Below, in pieces: positions 11,996 through 24,419 of a stretch of 64,000 nt of DNA. Location: the NCBI RefSeq assembly GCF_032854445.1, contig NC_088295.1:68801249-68865248 (forward strand). Reading direction: 5' to 3'. Source of the DNA: Liolophura sinensis. Lineage: Eukaryota; Mollusca; Polyplacophora; Chitonida; Chitonidae. Under the pieces are notes generated by a model. The model was not told where the DNA came from, made no database searches, and was given only the letters and a program-made list of their open reading frames with translations. Both the position numbers and the translations under genes were made by a program. Every line of letters starts with the position of its first letter. The first letter of the stretch is position 1.

Positions 11996-12799
11996 TAGTC
12001 TAGCAGTCAGAGTGATTGAATAGATAGTATAAACTCGTCATCGTTTATTTAAAAAAAAATGGTATGATGAACGAACAAGGCAGGATTTCCCCTATTTTTA
12101 AATGATTTTATGGCATTTGGATAAGAGGAAAAGATGGTTTTTGTAGACATTTATATAAAGCTAAAAGTTTTCTGCAAATGTGTAATTTTACTTATAATAA
12201 TAGCAATGTGGATTAATTCTCGACATATTTACGAAGTCTGGTCGATGGCAATTAAGCGGGGGAGTAAGTTCGCTACAAGGTACAACCAGAACAATCAGAA
12301 ACACAGATCTTGCTTTTACATCTCCTATACGGTGATATGTTGAGCAATCTAAAATTGTAACAGTGTATGTATCATGCTTTTCCTGTCTGCCTGTTACGGT
12401 GTTTCATGTGACATCCTGTAAGATCTACTATTGGTTAGCTTTAATGGCTTAACACACAAATCGTTTAAGGTTATTGATGCTAAATGTAGGGTAATTGTGA
12501 TTGAATGACTTTTAACCAGCGTGTGTGAATACCTTATCAGTATATCACTTACCTTCGGTTCCAATAGGGCTGTATCCATGTTGATCTTCTGTAAGGAGAT
12601 ACACACTTCAAAGGACACAAATCGATTTTACCAGCTGCGACATTTAACCAATAGTTGTTTGTCTATTGTCACTACATGATCTGGACCACCTGATGGTCAG
12701 TGTCCAGCTAAACAATTATTGTCTGACCTTGTATCTTATTTTATACTGACTTTGAACTTTAAATTGTGGTGACTCGTCCGCCAAGTTCGGTATTTTGTC

Positions 12800-13330
12800 A
12801 ACCCCAAGAATCCTGGTCAGCGTTTATCCGGTCACGTGTCAGAGGGTGATCATACTAACCATCCTGCTGTATCTGTTCACGTGTCAAAGGGAGACCACAC
12901 TGGCCATCCAACTGTATCTAGTCAAGTGTCAAAGTAGGATCACACATGATCGGCATTTATCTGGTTACGGGATAATTGGTGAACCCACATGGGCAGCATT
13001 TATCTGGTCACGTGTCAAAGGATGTTCATAATTTATCTGGTCACGTGACAATTGGTAATCCCACATGGCCAGCCATTTATCTGGTCACGTGTCAAAGGGT
13101 GGTCACACATGACCAGCATTTATCTGGCCACATGACAACTGGTGACCACATGGCCAGCATTTGTCTAGTCACGTGACAGTTGGTGACCACGCATGGTCAG
13201 CATTTATCTGGTCAGGTGTCAAAGGGTGATCAATCTGACCATTGGCTATATACGTGTCAAAGAGTGATCCCACATGACATGGTTAGCATATAGCATTTGG
13301 TCACGTCAGCAAGTTTGATTGCACATGGCC
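12800..13330. repeat. Minisatellite of about 44 bp, degenerate
   Basis: About eleven imperfect copies of a unit containing AGCATTTATCTGGTCACGTG and TCAAAGGGTGATCACACATG. Copies vary by small indels. Confidence 0.8.
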
Positions 13331-13770
13331 AAGGGTGGTCCTACATGACCAACATTTATCTGTCAGACATGTACTATCGAGTGTTCCCGCATGACCGACA
13401 TTTATCTGTCAAATCTGTAACATAAGGTGTTCCAACATGACCGACATTTATCTGTCAAACATGTAACCTAAGGTGTTCCCACATAACCGACATTTATTTG
13501 TCAACCTGTAACATAGGGTTTTCCCGCATCACCGACATTATTTTGTCAGACATGTAACATCGGGTGTTCCCACATGACCGACATTTTATCTGTCAGACAT
13601 GTAACATCGGACGTTCCCACATGACCGACATTTATCTGTCAAAAGTGTAACATAGGGTGTTCCCGCATGACCGACATTAATCTGTCAAACATGTAACATA
13701 GGATATTCCCGCATGACCGACATTTTTCTGTCAAACATGTAACATACGGTGTTCCCGCATGCATGGCCAA
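13330..13770. repeat. 46-bp minisatellite
   Basis: About nine copies of a 46-bp unit (ATGACCGACATTTATCTGTC, then AAACATGTAACATAGGGTGT and TCCCGC). It abuts the preceding array and shares its CATTTATCTG core, so the two probably have a common origin. Confidence 0.9.
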
Positions 13771-13779
13771 CAGTTAATT

Positions 13780-16700
13780 ATTTGTTCATGTTTCAAATCG
13801 TTCATACTTTCTGGTCAGTTCTTTTGGTCCTTGTCATGCTTGTATAATCAAAAGCAAAAACAAAACAAAAAACACATGTTATGTTCATATTATGATCCAA
13901 AATTTATGTCATGTGAGGGCTATTTATAATGGGCATCTACTTTTCCTGTATTCCACTCAGCTGTTACCTTTTTTGTTCAATGTACAACCTGATGGCGTGA
14001 GCGGTGTAAGGCCGTGTATAGAGAACATCTCATACACTTCATCGTAAATACAACATTATTGCTTATAATTTGCAATGAAAAGTTGAACATGCTTCTCCAT
14101 GTTGTTTGTTAGGTTAGGTCGATGCTAATTTTATTCATCAAACTGGAATTTTGAAATTTAACTGTAGATAGTGTTTACCGGGTTGAATTGTGATTTGAAG
14201 ATTTCGTTTAATAACCAGTGACGGCAACATATTTGCAATAATTCAGAGGTTTCTACATTTGAAATTTTTTTCAACTCGTGCTTAGAGCTCCCACCTGTAC
14301 TATGTAGTCTATATTTGGTTTGGAGCACACTGAAAACTTCAAAATGCAATCGGTCTTAAAAGTACAGAGACTCTTGCAATATAGATGACTGAGCCAGCCT
14401 GGGGCTTTTTGACTAAAATTCTTGCTACGATTAAATATGAATTCCTCAAGGGCCGGAGTTCTTACAACCTTGTTTAAGGGCCCAAACGTCTGTTCCTGGC
14501 GACTTCAGACTCCAGTTTAGATTACAGGGCTGATGTATTGGCAAACTAGTGCAGCAATATTGCGGTGTGAGTGCCCCGCCATCTGGAACCGTCGTCTGTG
14601 AGAACCGCCCACGCGTACTACGTAGCTGTCCGTATAGGACATAATAACATGACTAAACCCAAAGTCTGGCTACAAGGAAAAATGATTAATGGTTTACATA
14701 GTCATTTTGTTCCCTGGCAGAAGAGAAGGACGGAGAAAATATACATTTAATAAGTTTTTCAGAAAAAAGAAGCGTTGGCTACCAAGCTTGATACGTTTTC
14801 GTCTTGATAACATTTTCCTGAGGGATAGTTGGCTGGGAAGTAAGTTATCTTTATTGACACAAGAGTACAAAGTGCACGGGAGACAGAAAAAATCATAGTT
14901 CAAGAAAATCAAATTGTCGTATAAATGACATTCGAATGTTATGACAATGCAAAAGTACTACTGATAATGCTATCTAAAACAGGCCTGTATGACTGCCATT
15001 TTCAAAGTCAGTTTGTAATCAGCTCTTTTTGCTTTTGAAAGCCCCAAGCATTAAACTGTCAACTGTCTTTTGATATTTCCGTAAAAATACACGGCAGATG
15101 TGTTGGTGTTTGACATTCGACGATATAAAACAGATCGCACTTATGAATTCGTAAAATCTGCAATGTGCAAAGTATCAAGCGATCCCCGGGGATTTCTTAT
15201 GACTTATTGTATGATTAACAAGGCTAAATATAACTGCTGAATGTGACAAGTTAAGTCATTGTTACACCCTTCTCGATTGATCGGGTCACTTACACGAGGT
15301 TATCTCGATCGGTCTCAAGCAGAACGGGTATCCAACAACAGCTCGATTCTGGGTACACATAAAGAGGGGGAAATCAATTCCGCGAGGAAACCGACGGTAA
15401 AAATAACCAAGTGTCGACACAAATAACGGCACAAAAGCGCGTTCTGGTCAGTTCGGATTTCACCCACAATTGGAAACACTTCTCTTATGATCGCGATTAA
15501 ACCACTCTCTTTCATCTTCCCCATCTAAGCAGTTATTTTATCATCAGTTGTAAAATAAATCCTGATAGGTAATTATCAACAGTATACCTACCAACGCGTA
15601 AAATAAAATGTACATGTTAGTAAACGTGTAGCGAACTCTCCAAATATTAGTCTTAATTTATTAGTAATTAATATAGCAGTGACCCTACCTGACTCTTCGT
15701 TACTAAGACACAGTCTAAAAGGTATCTCCGTATATGTTATGCTAGTGAGGGGCGGGTAATGTTAGTGGTATCTCAATAATACTCCAACATTCGCAAGCTC
15801 TGGGGAAAAAATGCATTAGAACATGTTACAGTGAAGTAAAAAAAAAAAACAAACAAAAAAACAAAAAGAAATGACAAAAAAATCAGAGGAAAGACCACTG
15901 AACAAAATATCTAAACAATCTAAACAAGTTTTACTTGTTTTATTTTTGTTTATTTTTAGTTAAATGCTATGGCGAACTTTACGAACCACACTGGTAATGG
16001 TGGCCATCATTGAAACACATTTGAAATCTAGTCTACGTCTAAATTCTGGTGAAGTGCACAAGTGTACGAGCTATTCCAGTAATAAATACAGTGTTTGGGA
16101 TGAAGAAAGTTGTGTGTCTTTTTAATCTGGCCTGAGGATAGCCAAGTATTTTGTTTGCCATGGCCAACAAAGCATGCCCAAAACGGCAAAATTAAAATTG
16201 TTATCTCAGTAGCATAAAACGAACACTTGATTTGCAACATATCATACTAAAGCTATAACTCGCGTCTTGGATCAGTGTGGCAGATATCAACTGGTGAAGG
16301 TGAGTGGTTTACTCCGAGCAGTCAGATTTCCTCTGCCAATAAACCCGACCGTCGTCATATTAGTATAAAATTATAAAAGTAAATAAATAAAATAAGGGGA
16401 AAAAACGCACTTGACTTACAGATGCATTTGTATGTTTCAACAACAGCAATAATTTCACAAATACCCTTTGTGAATCGAGGTGAATATCTGTATAATCCAT
16501 ATTCTAGGGTATAAGCAACCCCGCAAGTTGCAGGTGACACACAAGAAACTCGAAAGTAAGAAACTTAAACGTTGATCTGAGTACGGGGTAAAACACCAGT
16601 CAAATAAATATAAAAAAAACCCAACATGATTTGTAACTACAATGCCATGCATGCACCAAGCTGTGTTATGCATCTGTTTAAAACTCAGACATATTATGAA

Positions 16701-18900
16701 CCATGTATCGTGTAAAACCATGAACCAAATGTCATCTCTTTGACAAGTATGGTCAACAATCTGTCAACATTTCGCCATGTACCAAGTTTCTGGTCTTCTT
16801 GACACATGCTTAAGAAACTTGGACATGGTCTAAAACTCATCCTGCAAAAACCAAAAGTTTCATTACATTGTGGCAATTTGGTATGAACTCTTGTTTACAG
16901 CATCGTGTAAATATTGCGTCCAGCTATTTGTGAGAAAAGACATGTGTATTTTTAATTCAACATGACAAAGTGTTGAGAAAAAAAATCAAAACTTGTTGTG
17001 TGAGCTTGATTAAAACGGTGCGACCGACTGACAACCCAACAGACGTCCAAACCTTGCAGGTGATTAAATAGCGCCCGGGAATTCTTCTCTGTTAATGGCT
17101 TTATCCGAAATGAAGGATCATATTTTAACTTTGGGCTTCATGTCGTCCTACTAATATCAATAAGTCATATTGTGTACCAGACAGCCTGTCGCCCATTCAT
17201 AAAACGAAAGTCTAACTTATTCATAAAATGACAGCCTGGTCCATTCATAAAAAGATTAGCAAAAAACAAAGTGTTAAATGTGTGTATTCCACTGTTGGTG
17301 ATTATACCTTAATTTGAAACGGTACCCGAGAGATAAATTAACATCAGAGAACACAGAAAACGACCCGGCGCGGAATTTAGGGGAAAAGCGGAAAGTGTTG
17401 GATCATATAGGAAACAAAAACTATCATTATTTCACGGTCCAGTGCATTGTGTATGAACGCTCCTATTTCTGATTTCTGATTGCCTTTCCGTGGAGAGTCA
17501 GGTTTGTCACAATCCTAGTAGCCGGCCAGTTGCCAAGGAGAGTGTAATGATAGGAAGCAACATCAATCACTGGGTATGAACTAGCATTGACTGAAGTGTG
17601 TTACAAGGAGTGGAACGCAAATACAACAGACGGCAGGCGATAAGAGGCCAACAAAATTAAATAAATCTTTACACTATTTTGGGAAATCCAGCGCTTATTT
17701 ATAGTCCAGACAAAAATTCAGACGTTTTGAATACTATCACTTGGAAGGAAATATCAATATAAAGTCTAGGGGCCACACTGGTTTCTCCACAAGTTTTCTG
17801 TATTATGGAGTGGTGGCGAAGGGGAACACTGGATGAACTCTGTATTAACATCAGGACTTTTAGTGTACCAGATCGTAACGAGATTGGAAATAAAACGGAA
17901 AAGTAAGAGTATATTTTGATTGTCATTCAGAGGCATCAATAGAATTGAATTTGTCCACGATATCAGCAGTCTGTTTGGAGAGGAACAGCTGAGTACCACA
18001 AATACTCTCTTTTCCTTACATTTTCTACATATGGTAACTTTCTCCCATAAGATAATATGTAAAGGAGTCAGAAACAGAATAGAAACCTTTCATGAAAATT
18101 TCCCTCCATATATATCAATGACACCTCTGACTGGTTTAATGCCATGGCCTATCCCACTATCTGCTTGTCCAATACTGATAACACTAATTTATCTTGACGC
18201 AGACATACTTTTCCTTTGGCTCACATAGTTATAACTGGCTGCCAAACCATCCTTCTGATCACGAGAAATAACACATGTCTTAGAAAGTGGATAGTCCCTG
18301 AAGATCGAACACGTGCCAATTATAAGCGGATTTAGTACGGAAATAGCGCGCAGGGATAACATAACAAGATGGCAGACTAACTGACAGGCTGGAAGGCGGC
18401 ATGTCCTATCTTGTTCACAACGCTCTATCACAACAGTCCCCTCTTAACTTGGGTAGATGTTACACGATGGTTATTGCAGTTTGCCATTTTTACCTGCAGG
18501 ACTTAACAGGCATCCAGTAATTGGAGGATAATTGCCAGGGCCATTATTATCTTGGCCGCAGCCCGGTGGATATGCCGCCATGACAAACTTGACCGCTGAA
18601 CTCCCGCCAACACCGACGCGTGTGGAAAACAATTGACACTTACCTGAGACGTTTTTTTTCCCTCTTGCAGTCAATATCCCGGACGACAGCCGATGCAATT
18701 ACACGCCCATCGCTTCAATGATCCGCCAATAAACAGAAAATTAATTTCCTCGCAACTTTTGCCGCTGCGTTCCGTCGTCGACTAAGCGGACACGAAATTT
18801 TGGTTAAGGTCAGTTCACACGCAAGCTGTTCGTTAGTTGACAGGAATGACTACCGCCCCCACCCACACTTGACTGGGGTCGATGGAAGGGGGCGACGGAT
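13780..18900. other. Intergenic stretch with little content
   Basis: No exon with supporting splice sites and no recognisable domain on either strand. It holds a poly-A-rich patch at 15836-15880 and a SINE-A tail near 16575. The short ORFs have no protein-like features. Confidence 0.6.
16573..16612 (+). mobile_element. SINE-A tail remnant
   Basis: Only the last 40 bp remain: TGAGTACGGGGTAAAACACC followed by AGTCAAATAAAT. Confidence 0.6.
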
Positions 18901-18910
18901 GAGGCAGTGC

Positions 18911-18916
18911 TATAAG
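18911..18916 (+). promoter_or_regulatory. TATA box of the secreted precursor gene
   Basis: TATAAG lies about 56 bp before the ATG at 18967. Transcription starting roughly 30 bp downstream (near 18940, GTACAGAGT) would make 18967 the first ATG in the message and skip the ATG at 18924. Confidence 0.55.
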
Positions 18917-18966
18917 GTACAGTATGGTCAGAGTACAGAGTGATCGGGCGCTTCCCAACAACAGTC

Positions 18967-19614
18967 ATGTGTCCCCAGGTGAACCAAATGTTGATCTTAC
19001 TGCTGGTTCTCATCTCTGGGACTCTGTCAGCGACTTTGCTCTCACCTGGCCTCTTCCTGAGAAACAAACCGTACCTGACGGAGGGGATAACTCAACAGGA
19101 GAGACAAATCTTGCAAGAAACTTCTCCTCTGTGGTTAAATTGTGTGCTGAAAGGAAACTGTAAACTTCCAGAAACTCAAAAGGATATATTTAAAAATAAA
19201 AATCCTCTGAAACGAAGAAATGTTATGCTGGTGGGCACGAGACTGTACAACTTAAGGAATATTCTCCGTCGGATGTTCAGCTTAGTGATGGTCTTAAGAC
19301 ACCGCGCGGACTCTCCACAGGCCGAGCAATCTCTGAGAAGATTCCTGGACACATGGCAACCTGAAGGTAGACGGCAAAAGAGCTTCATCAAGAGACTACA
19401 TACCTGTCCCTTTCTCAATAGGGTTGGTTTCTCACCCAGTATCTGCACATTACCCCGTGCCCAGAAACTGCGCCGGCAAAGACAAACGGTAACGAATGCT
19501 ATCTCGTCGCCACCGGTACGGCGCTATCCTACAGGCCTCACCCATAGCCTGCACGATTCCTGGCCAGTTCTTCACCTTTTAGGAGGAGCTTTAGGCAAAC
19601 GGACAATAACGTGA
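18967..19614 (+). CDS. Putative secreted peptide-hormone precursor, single exon, 215 residues
   Basis: The frame is open to TGA at 19612. Upstream in-frame codons back to 18940 hold no ATG, so I start at 18967. Residues 1-22 are a signal peptide (MCPQVNQMLILLLVLISGTL, then SA). Basic cleavage sites follow: KRR at 82-84, RR at 101-102 and 124-125, GRR at 134-136, KR at 142-143, RR at 169-170 and 185-186, and GKR at 210-212. The two Gly-dibasic sites predict C-terminally amidated peptides, the last spanning residues 187-209. Cysteines occur in pairs at 59/65 and 147/160; the second pair lies between KR and RR and could form a disulphide-ringed peptide. I do not recognise the family. No repeated peptide copies are seen. 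It could also be an ordinary basic secreted protein. Confidence 0.6.
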   Translation: MCPQVNQMLILLLVLISGTLSATLLSPGLFLRNKPYLTEGITQQERQILQETSPLWLNCVLKGNCKLPETQKDIFKNKNPLKRRNVMLVGTRLYNLRNILRRMFSLVMVLRHRADSPQAEQSLRRFLDTWQPEGRRQKSFIKRLHTCPFLNRVGFSPSICTLPRAQKLRRQRQTVTNAISSPPVRRYPTGLTHSLHDSWPVLHLLGGALGKRTIT

Positions 19615-21680
19615 TGGACACAGAAGGACCGCAGGACAACGGACTTTTTAAAGATATAAGTGCATGGACAGGCAAGCGACAAGAGGAACTTCAACATGTT
19701 TTCTCACGTCTTTTTACCAGAGAAACTCTATTGTGCGGAAACGAGTCAGCTTCCTTTTTAATGCGTTGATCTTACCTGCTGAGGTATGACATTGACTTCG
19801 TAAATATATCGTAGCTGTTGTATGTCTATCTATCTATGGCCACGGACAATATTTATATAGAAATTGAAGTTACTGGCGTAATTTGATATCCTTAAGAACT
19901 GAGTTAAACATATGTGCTTGCCTTGTATATTTTATGATGCTAACGCGTATGAAAATGAATGCAACAATGTGCTATTAGAAATGATATTTATTATTCAAAT
20001 TCAAATGTGTACCGTTCTCTCCCTGAATATATAAATATACAGTAATATTGCATGTGACGGTTTCTTCTAATCCTTACTTACTTGAAGGTAATATATACGA
20101 AAAATTATGAAAAAAGAGAAAGTACAAGAATAAATTGTTTCAACGTGTGCAAGCGATAAACAATCATTAATAACCCTGAACCTTGTCAGGCTGTCTAATG
20201 ACAGTGGTTTCTTCTTGACGATGGGGTTTTATTTTCTTCCCTTTTTTCATTACAAATATATGTACTTGTTAATTTTAAAGCAGACTAAGAGGATTCTTCA
20301 TAAATATTCATTATGCTCACTAGAAGCAGTAAACTCTTTATTGATACTGACAAGGTTTAGCTACGGAATAAAGATGTCCTCCCTAATTAGTGTCAGTTTT
20401 CAAAGTGTGACCTTTAAATAGCATTGACAGACTTGTTAAAGGCCAGGAGCCGTCTTTTAACTGGTCATCTTAATGTGGCTGGCTCAAGTATCTTTGACAC
20501 TAAATAAATGCATGTAATTTATCAAGAACTTCGTTTCCTTCATGGAGAATTCTGTGTTTTGTGTTAAATGTAAGCGCAAACACGGCCAGGCTATTATATT
20601 AGCCGCCCCCGCCAATCTATTGACGATCGAATATGCCGCAGCCGTATATCGCTCGAGTCCAGCATATAAACTCTTCAGAGGCATTGGCTCTTCCTAATCA
20701 CTGGCTTACTCTATTATTTTCACTTTCATATTCTTCACAATATTTCCGGCAGACTGCTAATATGCCGGGTGATGACCTCAAGACTAAGATGTGAGTGACA
20801 GCAATGCTGTCACGTAGAAGGGTACAAAATTACTGTCACACGCCTCCATTCTCCCAGCTGGCCAATACAACCTCTTCCGTCATAATCTGGAGAGATAGAA
20901 TATCAATCCACTGGGGTCAGGGTAAGAAGGTAACACCTAACACATGTAATTACTGCCCAAGGGGCACGCTGATATCAAGAAAGACGATAGCTATAACTGC
21001 ATAGCCATGTTTCTAGTCAAGTTGCTCGTGTGACTTGGGCCAAAGTGACCTTCCATTGCTTCGATGGTGACCATCTCTTTTTCGGGGTGATATTGAGGAA
21101 AGCAAGATTTGTTCATAGTCAGTTATGCAAACGGCTGCATACATGTGCCATATATAGATGTGCGACATATAGATGTGCATGCCAGACCTGCATCACTGCG
21201 ACAAAACGACGGCGACAGGTTATGAAGCTAGCACTAAAGACAATAAAACTATGCTGTTCGTAAAACTATGTTTTATCCTGTCACACATTTTATCAATCAT
21301 ATAATCCATGGAATTTAATTTGTGAAAAGTTTGGACAAATGACTGAATCTGACAACAGTGTAAATGACCGTATATTTATTTCTGATGATTCAGTTGTTTT
21401 GAAAACATCTTGGCAATCCGATCCGTTAATGTCAAGTGAGGTGTAAAATACCATTCAAATTCATATTACGTGCACTGAGTTGAGGATGGCTTCATGGCTT
21501 CCCCAGGTGATGCGCTGCTCCTTAAAGGTTCATATCGCATGCTGTCAATAGGGAAGTTTCGAGTCGGAACTTTTTTTTCGTCAAAAGGTAAAAACAGTCT
21601 TACCGTATCATGTGAATGGTGAAAAGTGTTGGGCGACTTTGTTGAAATCGATTTAGGGTTAGCGAAGAGCCCTGGGCATC
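19615..21680. other. 3' flank of the precursor gene, otherwise empty
   Basis: Apart from the polyadenylation signal at 20129-20134 I see no supported exon or repeat here. Confidence 0.55.
20129..20134 (+). terminator. Candidate polyadenylation signal of the precursor gene
   Basis: AATAAA about 515 bp after the TGA, followed by a T/G-containing stretch (TTGTTTCAACGTGTGC). It is the first perfect signal I found downstream. Confidence 0.4.
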
Positions 21681-21689
21681 GCTGGCTTA

Positions 21690-21930
21690 GTTATAACTCT
21701 GACATGTTGCTGCAACAACCAGTTTTTCGACCAATGAGTTTGTGTGTTGTAATCCATCCCTGTCGGCTTCGGGTGCGACATCGAGTCAGGAGGTTTAGCA
21801 GGTACCCCGCGACGGTCGGTGGTGTTGGCCCCTACTTAAGGCATACCGGTTCCATCTACCCGCAAACCTGACCAACGTCATTTAAATGAAAAATTCTTGA
21901 ACTCCAATGATATAAATAAATATAATTAAA
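21690..21930 (+). mobile_element. SINE related to SINE-A with a different body
   Basis: The 3' end (GAAAAATTCTTGAACTCC, then ATATAAATAAAT) parallels the SINE-A end GAAATATTCTTGAGTACGGC. The body (TCGGGTGCGACATCGAGTCA, GGAGGTTTAGCAGGTACCCC) differs. It probably belongs to a sister family sharing the 3' tail. Confidence 0.5.
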
Positions 21931-22057
21931 TTACCGTAAAAGATGAACTTAATATGTCAAATTTCCGGTTGAATGATTTAAAAGAGGCTCAGGGCTCTGT
22001 ATTATGTATACCTCAAAATCAGAACTCATTAAACACAAAAACAGAATATGTCACTTC

Positions 22058-22115
<58 letters not shown>

Positions 22116-22285
22116 TTAATTTATTTATTTATTTATTTGATTGGTGTTTTACGCAAGAATATTTCACTTATACGACGGTGGTCAGCATTATGGTGTGAGG
22201 AAACCGAGCAGAGCCTGTGGAAAACCATGACTATCCTCAGGCTGCTGGTAGACCTTTCCACGTGGGATCAGAGAGGAAGCTAGCA
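22058..22285 (-). mobile_element. SINE-A with long TTTA tail
   Basis: In reverse orientation: about 80 bp of TTTA repeats, then GATTGGTGTTTTACGCAAGA (lacking the usual CCGTACTC), CACTTATACGACGGTGGTCA, GGTAGACCTTTCCACGTGGG and GAGAGGAAGCTAGCA. The tRNA-like head is missing. The repeat tail creates meaningless Tyr/Leu/Phe-rich open frames. Confidence 0.85.
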
Positions 22286-22294
22286 ACTTTAATT

Positions 22295-23130
22295 TGTTGG
22301 AGGCAACTGTATGGTTACAACATGTGTGGTACAAGAAGTCAGAAAGGTAATGGTACAAATATGCTAATGTCGCCTGGTGAAGTAAATGCTTACACCACAT
22401 GGGTTACAAAAAGCCAGAATGGTAATGGTTCTGATATTGTTCTTATTGTTATTACGTGCGGGGTACAAGTAGCCAGAACGTTATTGATGCTGATGTTACC
22501 AACAGGTATACTCGAACAAATTGTTACAATACGTGGGGTACAAAAACCAGACCGACATATTGATTCTGATATGACGATTCTGATATATATATATACACAA
22601 GCCAGACTGGTATAATGTGTCTGATAAAACGTCTACTCCAACAAGTAGTTACAACATGTGGGATTAAAGAAGCCAGAGCGGTAATGATGCTGATATGGCC
22701 GAGTCGAACAAATGGTTACTGCACGAGGGTTACCAAAAGCCAGACTGGTATAATGGTTCTGATATAACGTCTACTCGAAAAAGTAGTTACAGCATGTGGG
22801 ATACAAAAAGTCATTACGTCCATGATACTGATATCGCCGAGCCAAACAAATAGTTACAGCAGGAGGGGTACAAAAACCCAGACTGATATAATGTGTCTGA
22901 TAACGTATACTCGAACAAGTAGTTACAACATGTGGGATTAAAGAAGCCAGAGCGGTAATGATGCTGATATCGCCGAGTCGAACAAATGGTTGCAGCACGG
23001 GGGTTACCAAAAGCCAGACTGGTATAATGGTTCTGATATAACGTCTACTCGAAAAAGTAGTTACAACATGTGGGATACAAGAAGTCATAATGATAATGAC
23101 GCTGATATCGACGAGTCAAACAAATGGTTA
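22295..23130. repeat. Minisatellite with about 68-bp subunits in a 137-bp higher-order unit
   Basis: Copies alternate between two subunit types: one with GTAGTTACAACATGTGGGAT and AAGCCAGAGCGGTAATGATG, the other with GGGTTACCAAAAGCCAGACT and GGTATAATGGTTCTGATATA. It starts directly after the SINE-A at 22285. Confidence 0.8.
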
Positions 23131-23184
23131 CAAAATGAAGGGTTAGTCAAAGAAACGAGTGAGTGAGGGAGTGAGTGATTGGGG

Positions 23185-23508
23185 CTTAACAATTTAGCAG
23201 TCATATGATGACGAAGGAGTCCCTAGAGTGTATGCAATGTGCCTCCTTGTGGCAGGACGGATTTCCACCGCTCTTTTATCCAGTGCTGCTTCAATGAGAC
23301 GCCTTACCGAAGGCAAGTAAGCAGCCCCGCCCGAACCATTATACCGATACGGGTCAACCAGTCGTTGCACTATCCCTTTCATGCTGAACGCCAACGAGGT
23401 AGTTACAAATTCCACTTTTAAGGTCTTAGGTGTGACTCGACCCAGGGTTGACCCTGAATCTATCGCTCCCGAAGCAGACGCTCTACCAACTGTGCTATCG
23501 GGGCCGGT
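23185..23508 (-). mobile_element. SINE-B, full length
   Basis: In reverse orientation it begins at 23508 with GGCCCCGATAGCACAGTTGG, then GTAGAGCG (A box), and a B box in GGGTCAACCCTGGGTCGAGT. It shares ACTGGTTGACCCGTATCGGT and AAAAGAGCGGTGGAAATCCG with 8748-9085. It is the best preserved SINE-B copy in the window. Confidence 0.85.
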
Positions 23509-23749
23509 CAAAGAAACGAAAAATAGGACAAAAAATTTTTGGCCAGAAAATGACATGAGAATATGGTCTGCTTAGTCGAAAGCTACTTTAATCTAGATGG
23601 TCTGAACAATCGGTTCTTACTATACACCCAGTGTCTTTGTCAGACGAACTGATTTCCCATTGTACAAAATATCTGATCTTTAGTCCTTGTGCGTGGGTGT
23701 TGATCATCGATCGCTAGGTGATTGGGGGTGCATAATCAAGTGTGCTCGA

Positions 23750-24410
23750 TCTGTGCAGTACCTTTATGTAGAAAAGTGTGTCACGTGTGCGTACAATACC
23801 TCCATGTAGAAAAGTGTGTCACGTGTCTGTCTCCATGTAGAAAAGTGTGTCACGCGTCTATGCAGTACCTCCATGCAGAAAAGTGTGTCACGCGTCTATG
23901 CAGTACCTCCATGTAGAAACGTGTCTGTAAGTACCTCCATGTAGAAAAGGGTGTCACGTGTCCGTACAGTACCTCCATGTAGAAAAGTGTGTCACGAGTC
24001 TGTGCAGTACCTCCATGTAGAAAAAGTGCCATGCGTTTGTGCAGTACCTCCATGTAGAGAAGTGTCTCGTGTTTATGCAGTACCTCCATGTACAAAAGTG
24101 TGTCACGTGTCTGTACAGTAGCTCCATGTATAAAAGTGTGTGGCGCATCTGTGCAGTGCCTCCATGTAGAAAAGTGTCACGCGTCTGTGCAGCACCTTCA
24201 TGTAGAAAGGTGTGTCACGCGTCTGTGCAGTACCCTATGTGGAAAAGTGTGTCACGCGTCCATGCAGTACGTGCATATAGAAAAGTGTGCCACGCGCCTG
24301 TGCAGTACCGCCATTGAGAAAAGTGTGTCACGTCTCTGTGCAGTATCTCCAGGTAGAAAAGTGTATCACGTGTCTGTGCAGTAGCTCCAGGTAGAAAAAT
24401 GTGTCATGCG
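23750..24410. repeat. 38-bp minisatellite
   Basis: About 17 copies of CAGTACCTCCATGTAGAAAA followed by GTGTGTCACGCGTCTGTG, with some copies shortened. All six frames show periodic short ORFs that I read as artefacts. Confidence 0.9.
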
Positions 24411-24419
24411 GATATACAG

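Noticed and set aside
22004-22283. Hydrophobic ORFs rich in Tyr, Leu, Phe and Ile
   Set aside because: They are translations of the TTTA-repeat tail of a SINE.
23722-24384. Overlapping ORFs with repeated Cys and Val on both strands
   Set aside because: They track the 38-bp minisatellite and change frame with its indels.
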